DNA of 57,323 nt from Oscillospiraceae bacterium (GTDB lineage: Bacteria; Bacillota; Clostridia; Oscillospirales; Oscillospiraceae): assembly GCA_902785905.1 (NCBI GenBank), contig CADAAM010000007.1, forward strand, positions 1-57,323, in the 5' to 3' direction. How positions within the stretch are numbered: the first letter of the stretch is position 1; every line of letters begins with the position of its first letter. Below are positions 33,254 to 44,665 of the stretch, piece by piece. A program made the position numbers and the translations under genes. The notes under the pieces are model-generated. The model worked only from the letters and a program-made list of their open reading frames with translations. It was not told the origin of the DNA and ran no database searches.

Positions 33254-34600
33254 ATGGACGAACTGCTGGGCAGAAAGACGCCCCACTCCGCGCCCGCGGA
33301 GCAGGCGGTCATCGGCTCCATGCTCATCGACTCCCGCTGCATTCCGGAGGTCCTTGAGAAGCTGAAGCCGGACGAATTTTATATCCAGCTCAACCGGGAC
33401 ATCTACGAGACCATCTACGCCATGTTCTCCTACAGCATGGCCATCGACCCGGTCACCGTGCTGGGCCAGATGAAGGTCAGGGGCGTATACAAGGACAACT
33501 GCGAGGAATACCTCGCGGAGATCATGCGCATCACCCCCACCGCCGCCAACGTCCTGGAATACGCCGCCATCGTGCGCGACAGGGCGCTGCTTCGACGTCT
33601 CGGCGAGGCTGCCGACGAGATCAGCTCCATGGTCTACGAGGGCAGCGGCGAGGCCGAGACCATGCTTGAGGCGGCGGAGCGGAAGATCTATGCCCTCCGC
33701 CAGGGCCGCAGCGTGGGCGGCCTGATCCCTGTGTCCTCGGTGGTGCAGAACGTCTTTGACACGCTCTCCGAGGCGGCCACCTCCGGCAACGCCATCCCCG
33801 GCCTGTCCACCGGCCTTGCCGATCTCGACCGCGTGACCCTCGGCCTCAACAAGTCCGAGCTCATCCTGATCGCGGCCCGCCCCGGCATGGGCAAGACCAG
33901 TATTGCCCTGAACATGGCCCTGCACGCGGCCATGAACGAACGGCAGACCGTCGCCATCTTCTCACTCGAGATGTCGCGTGAGCAGCTTGTCACAAGGCTC
34001 TTGTCCCGCGCGGCCCTGATCCCGTCCCAGAATCTGCTGACCGGCCAGCTTTCCGACCAGCAGTGGCGGGAGATCTCCAACGCCGCCCAGGCGCTCAGCG
34101 CCACGGACATCCGCATCGACGACAACCCGACCCTCACGGTGTCGGACATGAACGCCCAGTGCCGCAGAGTCGCAAACCTCGGCCTTGTGGTCATCGACTA
34201 TTTACAGCTGATGCAGTCCGCGGGCAGCGGGCACTCCTGGTCGAACGAGAGCCGCACCCAGGCCGTCAGCGACATCAGCCGTATGTTGAAAATCATGGCC
34301 AAGGAGCTCAATGTCCCCGTCATCTGCCTGTCCCAGCTCTCCCGTGCCAACGAGTCGAGACAGGACAAGCGCCCCATGCTCTCCGACCTGCGCGAATCCG
34401 GCGCCATCGAGCAGGACGCCGACGTCGTGATAGGACTCTACCGCGATGGGTATTATAACAAGGAGAGCGAGAACCCCAACCTGGCCGAGGCCATTATCCT
34501 GAAAAACCGCAAGGGCCAGACCGGCACGGTGGAGCTGCTGTGGCTGCCCGAGTACACCAGCTTCAGCATGTTTGAGAAGCGGCGCGAAGATGACTATTGA
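33254..34600 (+). CDS. dnaB: Replicative DNA helicase
   Basis: A 448-residue hexameric helicase that unwinds DNA at the fork. The N-terminal domain opens with PHSAPAEQAVIGSMLID and the RecA-like domain has Walker A ARPGMGKTS, Walker B LVVIDYLQLM, and the DLRESGAIEQDADVV arginine-finger region. There is no intein. tilS begins within its last codons. Confidence 0.97.
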   Translation: MDELLGRKTPHSAPAEQAVIGSMLIDSRCIPEVLEKLKPDEFYIQLNRDIYETIYAMFSYSMAIDPVTVLGQMKVRGVYKDNCEEYLAEIMRITPTAANVLEYAAIVRDRALLRRLGEAADEISSMVYEGSGEAETMLEAAERKIYALRQGRSVGGLIPVSSVVQNVFDTLSEAATSGNAIPGLSTGLADLDRVTLGLNKSELILIAARPGMGKTSIALNMALHAAMNERQTVAIFSLEMSREQLVTRLLSRAALIPSQNLLTGQLSDQQWREISNAAQALSATDIRIDDNPTLTVSDMNAQCRRVANLGLVVIDYLQLMQSAGSGHSWSNESRTQAVSDISRMLKIMAKELNVPVICLSQLSRANESRQDKRPMLSDLRESGAIEQDADVVIGLYRDGYYNKESENPNLAEAIILKNRKGQTGTVELLWLPEYTSFSMFEKRREDDY

Positions 34601-35885
34601 CTTAAACCCCGCGCCGAAAAGGGGCGAAAAGCTCCTGTGCGCGGTCTCCGGCGGGGCCGACTCCATGTGCCTGCTGCATCTTTTGCACAGCGGGGGCTGG
34701 GACGTGACCGCCGCCCACTTTGAGCACGGCATACGCGGGGCCGAATCCCTGCGCGACGCCGCCTTTGTGGAGGACTGGTGCCGCGAGCACGGCATCCCCT
34801 GCGTCATCGGACAAGGCGACGCGCCCGGCTATGCGGCGGCGAACGGCCTGAGTCTCGAAGAGGCGGCGCGGGAACTGCGCTATGCGTTTTTGTTTGAAAA
34901 AGCGCGGGAACTCGGCGCGGACCGCATCCTCACCGCGCATAATATGGACGACAACGCCGAGACACTGCTGTTTAACCTCACACGCGGCAGCGGCACGGCC
35001 GGCCTGTGCGGCATCCCCGCCGAGCGCGGGATTATCCTGCGCCCGCTGCTCCATGTCTCACGCGCCGAAATCGAGGCCTGTCTGAAAGAAAACGCTGTCC
35101 CCCATGTGGAGGACAGCACGAACCGGAGCGACGACTATACCCGAAACCTCCTGCGCCATCAGGTCGTGCCCCTGCTGCGGAAGATCAACGCCCGCTTTGC
35201 GGAGGCCGCCGCGAGAACATCCGGGCTCGCGGGACGGGATGAGGACTGCCTCACCGGTATGGCGGAGGCGTTTTTGGAGCGTGAGCTCAGGGACAAAAGC
35301 CTGCCCCTGGCTGCGCTGCGCGCCCTGCATCCCGCCGTCGCCTCGCGCGTCGTGCGCAGACTCTTTCCCGGACTGGGCATGGAGCGGGTCGAAGCCGCGC
35401 TGGACTTTGTAAAAGGCACGGAGTATGGGCTTTTGCAGCTTCCCGGACACACGCTCCGGCGCGAGCAGGGGAGACTGTATCTGGAAACAGCGGACAGCGT
35501 TCAAATCCCGGAGCGCCGCCTGATCCCCGGCGGGAGCCTGGAGGTTGCGGAGCTCGGCGTCCGCGTCGACACGGCGGAATGTGTCTATCACGGAGAAATT
35601 CACGACTTGTTCAAGACTTCTTATCTCAAATATGAGATAGTATCAAACGGCGTTTTTTGCACCGGCAGACACCCCGGCGACACGATCCGACCCCGCGGGC
35701 GCGGCCTCAGCAAGAAGCTGAGCGCGCTGTTTAAAGAGGCCGCTTACACCCGCGCGGAGCGGGAAGCCTGCCTGATCCTGCGCGACGGGCAGGGCCCGGT
35801 TCTGGCGCGCGGTCTCGCAGTCGACGAGCGGGCCTGGCCGGAGATCGGGGAAAAAGCGTGGAAGATCACGTTTGCGGAATATTGA
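34590..35885 (+). CDS. tilS: tRNA(Ile)-lysidine synthase
   Basis: A 431-residue enzyme that changes C34 of the CAU-anticodon isoleucine tRNA to lysidine. The PP-loop is AVSGGADSMCLLHLL, followed by the substrate motifs HFEHGIRGAES and TAHNMDDNAETLLFNL, and the C-terminal TilS domain (CTGRHPGDTIRPRGRG). The start ATG 34590 overlaps the dnaB end. The order tilS-hpt-ftsH is classical. Confidence 0.95.
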   Translation: MTIDLNPAPKRGEKLLCAVSGGADSMCLLHLLHSGGWDVTAAHFEHGIRGAESLRDAAFVEDWCREHGIPCVIGQGDAPGYAAANGLSLEEAARELRYAFLFEKARELGADRILTAHNMDDNAETLLFNLTRGSGTAGLCGIPAERGIILRPLLHVSRAEIEACLKENAVPHVEDSTNRSDDYTRNLLRHQVVPLLRKINARFAEAAARTSGLAGRDEDCLTGMAEAFLERELRDKSLPLAALRALHPAVASRVVRRLFPGLGMERVEAALDFVKGTEYGLLQLPGHTLRREQGRLYLETADSVQIPERRLIPGGSLEVAELGVRVDTAECVYHGEIHDLFKTSYLKYEIVSNGVFCTGRHPGDTIRPRGRGLSKKLSALFKEAAYTRAEREACLILRDGQGPVLARGLAVDERAWPEIGEKAWKITFAEY

Positions 35886-35903
35886 AAAACACACGTTAGA
35901 CAT

Positions 35904-36018
35904 CGCAGGGGCGATTCACGAATCGCCCGGCGGCGAGAGAGCCCGTATACATTTGCGTCCGGGCGAATCTGAAGAACACGGCGTGTTCCGCGCGGGCCGT
36001 TCATGAACGGCTCCTGCA
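35904..36018. repeat. Two-hairpin dispersed element, copy 3
   Basis: It begins CGCAGGGGCG and ends CTCCTGCAG. The left stem is GGGCGATT/AATCGCCC and the right stem GCCGTTC/GAACGGC. It lies between tilS and hpt. Confidence 0.75.
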
Positions 36019-36063
36019 GTGAAAAACGTCATCCATAAAATATATACAGGAGAAAACAGAGAT

Positions 36064-36597
36064 ATGCTCAACGATATCGAGAGAGTGCTCATCAGCGAAG
36101 AGGAGCTGGAGACCAGCGTAGCCCAGATCGGACGGAAAATCTCCGAGGACTTTCGCGGCAAGGACCCCATCTTCGTCGGCGTACTGAAGGGCTGCTTCAT
36201 TTTTATGGCCGACCTCATGCGCCATGTGGACATCAAGTGCTCCATGGACTTCATGGCCGTCTCCTCCTACAGCGGGACAAGCTCTACCGGCGCGGTCAAG
36301 ATCAACAAGGACCTGAGCCAGGACATCGAGGGCCGCCATGTCATCATCGTCGAGGACATCCTTGACTCCGGCGTGACGCTGAGCTACCTCAAGAAGTATC
36401 TCATGGTCCGCCACCCCGCCTCCATCACCATCGCGACCCTGATGGACAAGCCCTCCCGCCGCAGGGCCGACGTCTACGCCGACTACTCCTGCTTCGAGGT
36501 GCCCGACGCCTTCGTCGTGGGCTACGGCCTGGACTATAACGAGCACTACCGCAACCTCCCCTACATCGGCATTTTGAAGCCTGAGATTTATTCGTGA
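36064..36597 (+). CDS. hpt: Hypoxanthine phosphoribosyltransferase
   Basis: A 177-residue purine salvage enzyme making IMP/GMP from base and PRPP. The PRPP motif is VIIVEDILDSGVTL; FVGVLKGCFIFMADL and YGLDYNEHYRNLPYIGIL are further family blocks. The ATG at 36064 follows AGGAGA; an upstream in-frame ATG lies in the repeat and lacks a site. Confidence 0.95.
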   Translation: MLNDIERVLISEEELETSVAQIGRKISEDFRGKDPIFVGVLKGCFIFMADLMRHVDIKCSMDFMAVSSYSGTSSTGAVKINKDLSQDIEGRHVIIVEDILDSGVTLSYLKKYLMVRHPASITIATLMDKPSRRRADVYADYSCFEVPDAFVVGYGLDYNEHYRNLPYIGILKPEIYS

Positions 36598-36676
36598 ACT
36601 CACGCCCGAATGGGCTGAATAAATAAAAAACTACCCGAAAAGCAAAACTTTCACGGTATTAGGATGTGACTGTAAT

Positions 36677-38719
<2,043 letters not shown>

Positions 38720-38724
38720 ACGAA

Positions 38725-38752
38725 TCACCCCGGATCGGACGATCCGGGGTGA
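38725..38752. terminator. Bidirectional hairpin between ftsH and the CoA-transferase gene
   Basis: A 13-bp perfect stem, TCACCCCGGATCG (38725-38737) with CGATCCGGGGTGA (38740-38752), sits between convergent genes. Confidence 0.75.
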
Positions 38753-38757
38753 AACTA

Positions 38758-40059
38758 TTATACGATGTATCCCGCTTTCTTCGCATCAAAGGTGAGCTGA
38801 TCGCGGAAGTCCGGGTGGGCGATGGCGATGAGGCGCCTGGCCCGCACGTCCACCGGCTCGTCCAGCAGATCGGCGACGCCGTACTCGGTGACGATGCAGT
38901 GCACGTCCGCGCGCGGCGTGGTCACGATGCTCCCGGCCGGGAGGGTCAGCGCGATGTTGGAGCTGCGATTGCCCTTCTTGTCCACATGCTGGGAGGCGAG
39001 AGTCAGAAAGCTCTTGCCGCCCCTGCTCCATCTTGCCCCGCGCACAAAGTCGACCTGGCCGCCCGTGCCGGAAAACTGCCGAAAGCCGATGCTTTCCGCG
39101 CAGACCTGGCCGGCCAGATCGACGCACAGCGCGCCGTTGACGGAGACCAGATTATCATTCAGGGCGATCCTGCGCGGGTCGTTGACCCAGCCGCAGGGCC
39201 GCGCCTCAAGGGCGGGATTGTGATCCATATAGTCGTAGAGCGCCCGGCTGCCGAGGGCGTTGGTGAACACGGTCTTGCCGGGGAAAAAGCTCTTGCGGCT
39301 GTTGTTGATGACGCCCGCCTGCATGAGCTTTGCCAGCGGCTCGGTGAACATCTCCGAGTGACAGCCGAGGTCGCGACGCACCATCAGCGCCTCGCCGATG
39401 GCCGCGGAGACGCCGCCGATGCCGAACTGCACACAGGCCCCGTCCGGGACATATAGGCCGCGATTTTGCGCTGGTCCTCATTGGGGGGCGGCATGATGAG
39501 CTCGGGCAGATCCTCGTCGAGGGGGACGAGGCAGGCCGCTCGCTCTGCGGGGATGAGACAGCCCTCGCCGCAGACAAAGGGCATGTTCCGGTTGATCTGT
39601 ACGATCAGCGTATCGCAGATGTCCAACAGGGCGGGGTCGAAGGGGTTGACGCCGAGGCTGATGCGCCCCTGCTCATCCGGCTCGGTTCCGGCGGTGACAA
39701 TGACGTCCGGGCGGCGCTTGCCGAGACGGTCAAAGCTCGCGTTCGACAGGTGCATCGCCTGATAGCTGAGGTCGGAGCCCTCCGCCTTTGCCCGGCGCTC
39801 CAGGGGGCCGAAGAAGGAGCTCTTGACCGTGACATGATCGTTATAGATTTTATTGCCGATCTTCGTCTCTTTATAAAAGCCCGCGAGCCAGAGCGTCACG
39901 TTTTCCAGATGCCCGAGCGAGTAGTCGGCCAGGGCGTCCAGCAGGGCGTAGGGGATGCTGCCGCCGAAATTGGACATGACGATATCCCCGGAGTGAATGC
40001 GGGCAAAGGCCGCCTCCGGACTCATGATTTTATCCTTGTATGCTTCGCGCCAATCCATG
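38758..40059 (-). pseudogene. Acetyl-CoA hydrolase/transferase family protein, frameshifted
   Basis: Together the two frames give a CoA-transferase of the butyryl-/4-hydroxybutyrate CoA-transferase type (~434 residues). The N-part (40059 to ~39440) opens MDWREAYKDKIMSPEAAFARIHSGD and has PFVCGEGCLIPAE. The C-part (~39440 to 38758) has VQFGIGGVSAAIGEALM, CHSEMFTEP with the expected catalytic Glu, and FSGTGGQVDFVRGA. At the joint the first frame reads KIAAYMSR while the other reads VPDGACVQFG; relatives have about four more residues there, so a deletion of ~10 bases is likely. AAAGGAG precedes the ATG. As written, the second half is not translated. Confidence 0.8.
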
Positions 40060-40084
40060 GGCGGGGTTCTCCTTTGAACGGTAA

Positions 40085-40630
40085 TCAGGCGTTGTCCAGC
40101 AGTGCGCTGAGCTCCCGCGCCGCCTGTTCGGGATCGTCGGTGCGGATGCTGAGATCGCAGAACGACGCGGCGGCCTTCTCGCGGGCGGCGAGATCCATGC
40201 GTGCGGAGACCTCGAAGGGGCTGCGGGCCGTCGCCTCGTAGCGGCTGCGCAGCACGTCCTCGCTCGCGGGCGCCATGTACACGCACACCGCCTCCGGCAT
40301 GTTCGCCTTGAACTGGGCGGCGCGCGGGACCTCGAGATTCAGCACCACGTTTTTCCCCGCGTCGAGCTGCTCCCGTACAAGGCGGCGGGAGGTGCCGTAG
40401 TCGTTGCCGGCAAACTCGGTGCACTCCAGAAGCTCCCCGGATTCCTTCATGGCGTTCCAGCCCTCGAGATCGTAAAACCAGAAGCCGACACCGTCCTGTT
40501 CGCCGCTCTTCCTCTTGCGCGCGGTGACGGGTACCACGCTGCCGATATCGTCCCGACCGTCGAGCACCTGCCCGACAATCTCTTTCAGTCCCGCGCCGGA
40601 GGGCCCGGAGATCACAAACACTCTGCCCAT
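40085..40630 (-). CDS. Guanylate-kinase-like protein with altered P-loop
   Basis: A 181-residue protein with the guanylate kinase outline: VFVISGPSGAG, TARKRKSGEQDGVGFWF, LLECTEFAGNDYGT, and VVLNLEVPRAAQFK. The phosphate loop is GPSGAGLKE instead of GPSGxGK(S/G)T, so the Walker lysine is displaced and the Ser/Thr missing. The GMP site also lacks the usual Asp-Tyr. The rest is intact, so it may bind nucleotide without classical kinase activity. It is immediately upstream of the CoA-transferase gene on the same strand. Confidence 0.75.
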   Translation of the reverse strand: MGRVFVISGPSGAGLKEIVGQVLDGRDDIGSVVPVTARKRKSGEQDGVGFWFYDLEGWNAMKESGELLECTEFAGNDYGTSRRLVREQLDAGKNVVLNLEVPRAAQFKANMPEAVCVYMAPASEDVLRSRYEATARSPFEVSARMDLAAREKAAASFCDLSIRTDDPEQAARELSALLDNA

Positions 40631-40904
40631 ATGCGTCCTCCTGTCAGTTTCATAGTTATGTCATTATACTGGATTTGCACACGCTTTGCAAGTATTTGAA
40701 AAGTGTGGAGTGTGGAGTTGGGAATGTGAAGTTAAGGAGCGCCTTCGGCGCAAATTGAAATTTCACCGGCATCGGAGCCCTGGGGCTGTATCAGAATAAA
40801 AGGCAGTCGCATAAAGAGCACAAAATATCGGCAGTCGGCCCTGTACAAGAGTCGGCTGCCGATATATAATATAAGCGTATAACAGGGAAAAGGCGGTGTT
40901 TTGC
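40631..40904. other. Divergent intergenic region
   Basis: About 270 bases. Besides the promoter at 40842-40870 it holds a run of GTGTGGAGT-like direct repeats (40705-40735) and a small hairpin (GGAGCGCCTTCGGCGC). No gene is seen. Confidence 0.6.
40825..40870 (+). promoter_or_regulatory. Promoter with overlapping palindrome
   Basis: TGTACA (40842-40847), a 17-bp spacer and TATAAT (40865-40870). The inverted repeat ATATCGGCAG (40825-40834) / CTGCCGATAT (40856-40865) brackets the promoter and could be an operator. Confidence 0.7.
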
Positions 40905-42716
40905 ATGAAGAGGACCCTTGCTTTTCTTCTCGCACTGATGATAGGTTCGGCCTTCTTCTGCGCGGCGGCGGAGGCCGCCGGCTGTACGGTGCGGCCGACT
41001 CCGGTTTTCGCAAACGAAGAACAAATTGCCGAGCTGGAGCTCCGCTTTTACCCGGAGGCGCCCCATGTTCCCTATCTGGGGATAAAGGAGTATCTCGCTT
41101 TTCTCATGCAGCTGGATTTGACCGTTGAAGAGGAGAACGGAGGATTCTGGCGTGTTACACGCCCTGACGGTTCCGCCCTTTTGGTGAATCCCGCCGAGGG
41201 GACGGTTTTTGCTGATGACTGGGCCTCTTTCCAGAACCCGCCTGCGCCGTACGAGGGACGCGGGGTCGGCGTCAAGGACACGCCCTGCGCATGGAGTATC
41301 TACCCGGAGGTTGTTTTCGAAGGCAGTCCCAGGGCCGTGACCTTTGATTTTGGAAAGTACGGCATCGCCCTTTACGCGGATAAGGAAGACGTCTATCTTC
41401 CGCTTTCCCTGCTCTCGACGCTCTTCACGGATACCGCGTTCAACTATGTCGTCTATAGCGGTGAAAAGATTTTCAAGGTGGCTGCAGATGTCAACACCAT
41501 TACCTCCATGCCCGCCGGATATTATGAAAGCGAGCAGATGCGCGCACTCCTGACCGGCCGGGCGCAGCGGGAGGAGGATGTCATCCGCCGGAGCTACGCG
41601 GAGCTGTGTTTTATCATGGACTGTCTCTACGGCCATCCGGAGGCGTCTGCCCTGGACGAAGCGCTGGCACAGAAAGGGCTGGACGCGGCTTTGTCGGAGC
41701 TGCCCGACGGACTTGGCGACAGCATCCGGGAAGACCTGCTCTCTCCCGACATGAAGCGCTATATGATCGGGCTGACCAATCTGTTTTTCTATGGATTTGA
41801 CGACGGGCATACCTTGAGCACCGGAATCTATGACCTGCTCGACGATAACACGCCTTACCCCGAGATTGCGGAGGAACTGACCGCCGGTATTCTGGATTCG
41901 TTTCGGCAGAGCTTCAGCATGCAACACTATGTTCTGCGCATGACGGCCAGGCAGAATCGGGAGGAAGCCTGGGGGGACGAAGTCTATCGGGAATGCGGCA
42001 GCACCGCGATACTCCGCATCGACGCATTCGATCCGGATATTGAGGGCTGGGAAGCGTATTACGCCGGGGAGGGCGAAATCCCCATGGATGCTTTGGGCAT
42101 CACCTGGACCGGCCTGCGGAAAGCGTCAGAGAATCCCAAAATCAAAAACATTCTGTTTGATCTCACTTCCAATGAGGGCGGGTGTCAGGACGTTCTGATG
42201 GCAATGGTCGATTTGGCTGTCGGTGAAAACCAATTTAGGGGATACAATCGCCTGACGGACCAATATGAATATGCCGTGATTCTGACAGACAAAAACCTGG
42301 ACGGCGTCATCGATGAAAAGGATCAGGACGTGAAATATGACTTCAACTATGCCGTGCTCACGACGCGGGCGTCCTTCTCCTGCGGAAACCTGTTTCCCAG
42401 CATGATGCACGATAACGGCGCCGTCATCCTCGGTGAAACCACGGGCGGCGGTTCCTGCTGCGTGCTGCCCGGCGTGCTGTCCGGCGGCGGGGGGTTCCTC
42501 ATGTCCTGCGCCACGTGGACGCTGCGCGCCGCGGACGGTGCTTCTTTGGAAAGCGGCTTCACGCCGGACCTTCCCATCGCCCGTACGGAACCGGAAGTTC
42601 CGACCTCCGACGATTACCGCACGTCCCTGGGAGATTATACCGACTACTTCTCGGATGAGATGCTGGATCAGATGATTACTGAATGGTTTGCCGAAGTGGA
42701 AGCTCTGGCGGCTTAA
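40905..42716 (+). CDS. Secreted S41-peptidase-like protein
   Basis: A 603-residue exported protein. ATG 40905 follows AGGCGG, and residues 1-26 form a signal peptide ending AAAEAAG. An N-terminal domain (about 30-200) is unassigned. The C-terminal third matches the S41 (tail-specific/C-terminal processing) peptidase core: NILFDLTSNEGGC, then FNYAVLTTRASFSCGNLFPSMMHDNGAVILGETTGGGSC, where Ser in SFSCGN is at the nucleophile position. The final FTPDLPIART block is also typical. No PDZ domain is seen. Base composition is less G+C-rich than its neighbours. Confidence 0.8.
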   Translation: MKRTLAFLLALMIGSAFFCAAAEAAGCTVRPTPVFANEEQIAELELRFYPEAPHVPYLGIKEYLAFLMQLDLTVEEENGGFWRVTRPDGSALLVNPAEGTVFADDWASFQNPPAPYEGRGVGVKDTPCAWSIYPEVVFEGSPRAVTFDFGKYGIALYADKEDVYLPLSLLSTLFTDTAFNYVVYSGEKIFKVAADVNTITSMPAGYYESEQMRALLTGRAQREEDVIRRSYAELCFIMDCLYGHPEASALDEALAQKGLDAALSELPDGLGDSIREDLLSPDMKRYMIGLTNLFFYGFDDGHTLSTGIYDLLDDNTPYPEIAEELTAGILDSFRQSFSMQHYVLRMTARQNREEAWGDEVYRECGSTAILRIDAFDPDIEGWEAYYAGEGEIPMDALGITWTGLRKASENPKIKNILFDLTSNEGGCQDVLMAMVDLAVGENQFRGYNRLTDQYEYAVILTDKNLDGVIDEKDQDVKYDFNYAVLTTRASFSCGNLFPSMMHDNGAVILGETTGGGSCCVLPGVLSGGGGFLMSCATWTLRAADGASLESGFTPDLPIARTEPEVPTSDDYRTSLGDYTDYFSDEMLDQMITEWFAEVEALAA

Positions 42717-42785
42717 AACAGAAAGCCTCGGAAAGTAACGCACAAATCTTCGCAAAGCGACACCATAACTTCACTTCTCTGCTTC

Positions 42786-42814
42786 TTCACAAACGTACAG
42801 TTTTGCGGTATAAT
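42786..42814 (+). promoter_or_regulatory. hflKC promoter
   Basis: TTCACA (42786-42791), a 17-bp spacer and TATAAT (42809-42814). Confidence 0.7.
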
Positions 42815-42861
42815 AAACCGTGTCTTGACAAATCCTTAAACAGGAAAGGAGTGTCCCGCGT

Positions 42862-43787
42862 ATGAACATAAACCCGGACGGCAGCTACTCGAGCGGCCCG
42901 GCGAAACGGCCGCGCCCGAAGCTCCAGCTTCCCGGAAAGGCGGCGATCGCCGTGCTGATCGCGGTGTTTCTGGTCCTGGCGGTGATGAATTCGTACTACA
43001 CCCTCAAGGAGGATCAGTATGCCGTCATCACCACCTTCGGCAAGCCCACCATGGTCTCCACCTCCGGCCTCAAGTCGGCTACCGCATCGGCAGCACCCAG
43101 AGCGTCGATGAGGAGTCGCTGATGATCACCTACGACTACAACTTCGTCAACGTGGATTTCTACGTCGAGTACCGCGTGACCGACCCCATCAAGTTCCTCT
43201 TCAATTCCGAGGACCCGGTGGGCATCCTCAAGATGCTCTGCCAGAGCTATATCCGCGACACCATCGGCCTGTATAACGTCGACACGGTCATCACCACCGG
43301 CAAGAGCGAGATCCAGGCCGCCATCAAGGAGAAGGTCATGCAGCGGCTTGAGTCGGAGGACATCGGTCTGCAGCTGACCAACATCCGCATCCAGGACGCG
43401 GAGCCGCCCACCTCTGAGGTGCAGCGCGCCTTCACCGCCGTGGAGACTGCCAAGCAGTCCGCGGATACCACCGTCAACAACGCCAAGAAGTACGCAAACG
43501 AGGTCATCCCCGCCGCGGCCGCCGATGCCGACCAGATCATCAAGAGCGCCGAGGCCTACAAAGAGAGCAAGATCAACGAGGCCAGCGGCCAGGCCGCCCG
43601 CTTTGCCGAGCTCTATGAGGAGTACCAGAAGTACCCGCTCATCACCAAACAGCGCCTGTTCTACGAGGCGATGGAGTCCATCCTGCCCGAGATGAAGCTC
43701 TATATCCTCGACAGCGACACCGGCGTCCAGACCGCCCTGCCGCTCGAATCCTTTGCCAACGTGAACCTGGGAGGTGAGGACAAGTGA
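42862..43787 (+). pseudogene. hflK: HflK-type SPFH protein with internal deletion and frameshift
   Basis: The N-part (42862 to ~43073) has the cytoplasmic lead, a membrane helix (KAAIAVLIAVFLVLAVM) and EDQYAVITTFGKPTMVSTSGLK. The frame then breaks. The continuation GYRIGSTQSVDEESLMITYDYNFVNVDFYVEYRV runs in another frame into a complete SPFH/coiled-coil region ending SFANVNLGGEDK at 43787. Between GLK and GYRIG, relatives have ~25-30 residues (a HFKIPFIQ-type segment) that are missing, so a deletion that is not a multiple of three removed them. HflK with HflC forms the membrane cage that restrains FtsH. The last bases overlap the hflC start. Confidence 0.82.
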
Positions 43788-44665
43788 AAAAGAGACTGAC
43801 GCTTTCCCTTCCCATTGTGATCGTGGTCCTCGCCCTGCTGCTGTCCTCCGCCTGCTTCGTCACCACCCAGGCCAACGAGTACACCATCGTCCGCCAGTTC
43901 GGCGCGGTGGTCAAAATCGTGGACGAGCCGGGCCTGAGCATGAAGCTGCCCTTCATCCAGACCGTCAGCACCCTGCCGAAGACCGAGATGCTCTATGACC
44001 TCGCCGTCAGCGACGTCATCACCAGCGACAAGAAGTCCATGGTGGCCGACTCCTTCGTGCTCTGGCGCATCGACGACCCGCTGAAGTTCATCCAGACCCT
44101 CTCCGGCAACCTCGGCAACGCCGAATACCGCATCGACACCGTGGTCTACAACAGCCTCAAGACCGTCATCTCCTCCATGCGGCAGGAGGAGGTCATCTCC
44201 GGACGCGACGGACTGCTGGCCCAGCGCATCATGGACAACGTGGGCAACACCTTCGACAACTACGGCATCAAGCTCCTCGCCATCGAGACCAAGCGCATCG
44301 ACCTGCCGGATGAGAACAAGTCCGCCGTCTATGAGCGCATGATCTCCGAGCGCACCAACATCGCCGCCTCCTATACCGCCGAGGGCGCGGCCGAGGCCAA
44401 GCAGATCCGCAACGAGGCGGACAAGTCCGTGCAGATCACCCTCTCCGAGGCCCGGGCCGCGGCCGAAAAGCTCAAGGCCGAGGGCGAGGCCGAGTACATG
44501 CGCATCCTCTCCGAGGTCTACGACACCCCGGCGGAGGCTGACTTCTATGAGTTCATGCGCGCCCTCGACATGGCGGAGAAGGCCCTCGGCACCGGCAGCA
44601 AGACCCTCGTCGTCTCCGCGGATTCCCCGATCGCGAAGATTTTCCAGGCCGTCGGGGCGGAATGA
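43784..44665 (+). CDS. hflC: HflC-type SPFH protein
   Basis: A 293-residue membrane protein, partner of HflK in controlling FtsH. It has an N-terminal helix (about 6-24), the SPFH domain (ANEYTIVRQFGAVVKIVDEPGLSMKLPFIQTVSTLP) and a long Ala/Glu coiled coil (AEGAAEAKQIRNEADK). The GTG start lies inside the hflK stop (GTGA) and follows GGGAGGTGAGG. The intact GLSMKLPFIQ segment here is the counterpart of what hflK lost. Confidence 0.93.
   Translation: MKKRLTLSLPIVIVVLALLLSSACFVTTQANEYTIVRQFGAVVKIVDEPGLSMKLPFIQTVSTLPKTEMLYDLAVSDVITSDKKSMVADSFVLWRIDDPLKFIQTLSGNLGNAEYRIDTVVYNSLKTVISSMRQEEVISGRDGLLAQRIMDNVGNTFDNYGIKLLAIETKRIDLPDENKSAVYERMISERTNIAASYTAEGAAEAKQIRNEADKSVQITLSEARAAAEKLKAEGEAEYMRILSEVYDTPAEADFYEFMRALDMAEKALGTGSKTLVVSADSPIAKIFQAVGAE

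Noticed and set aside
33254..34600. Intein in dnaB
   Set aside because: The helicase frame is continuous, of normal length, and its Walker motifs are uninterrupted.
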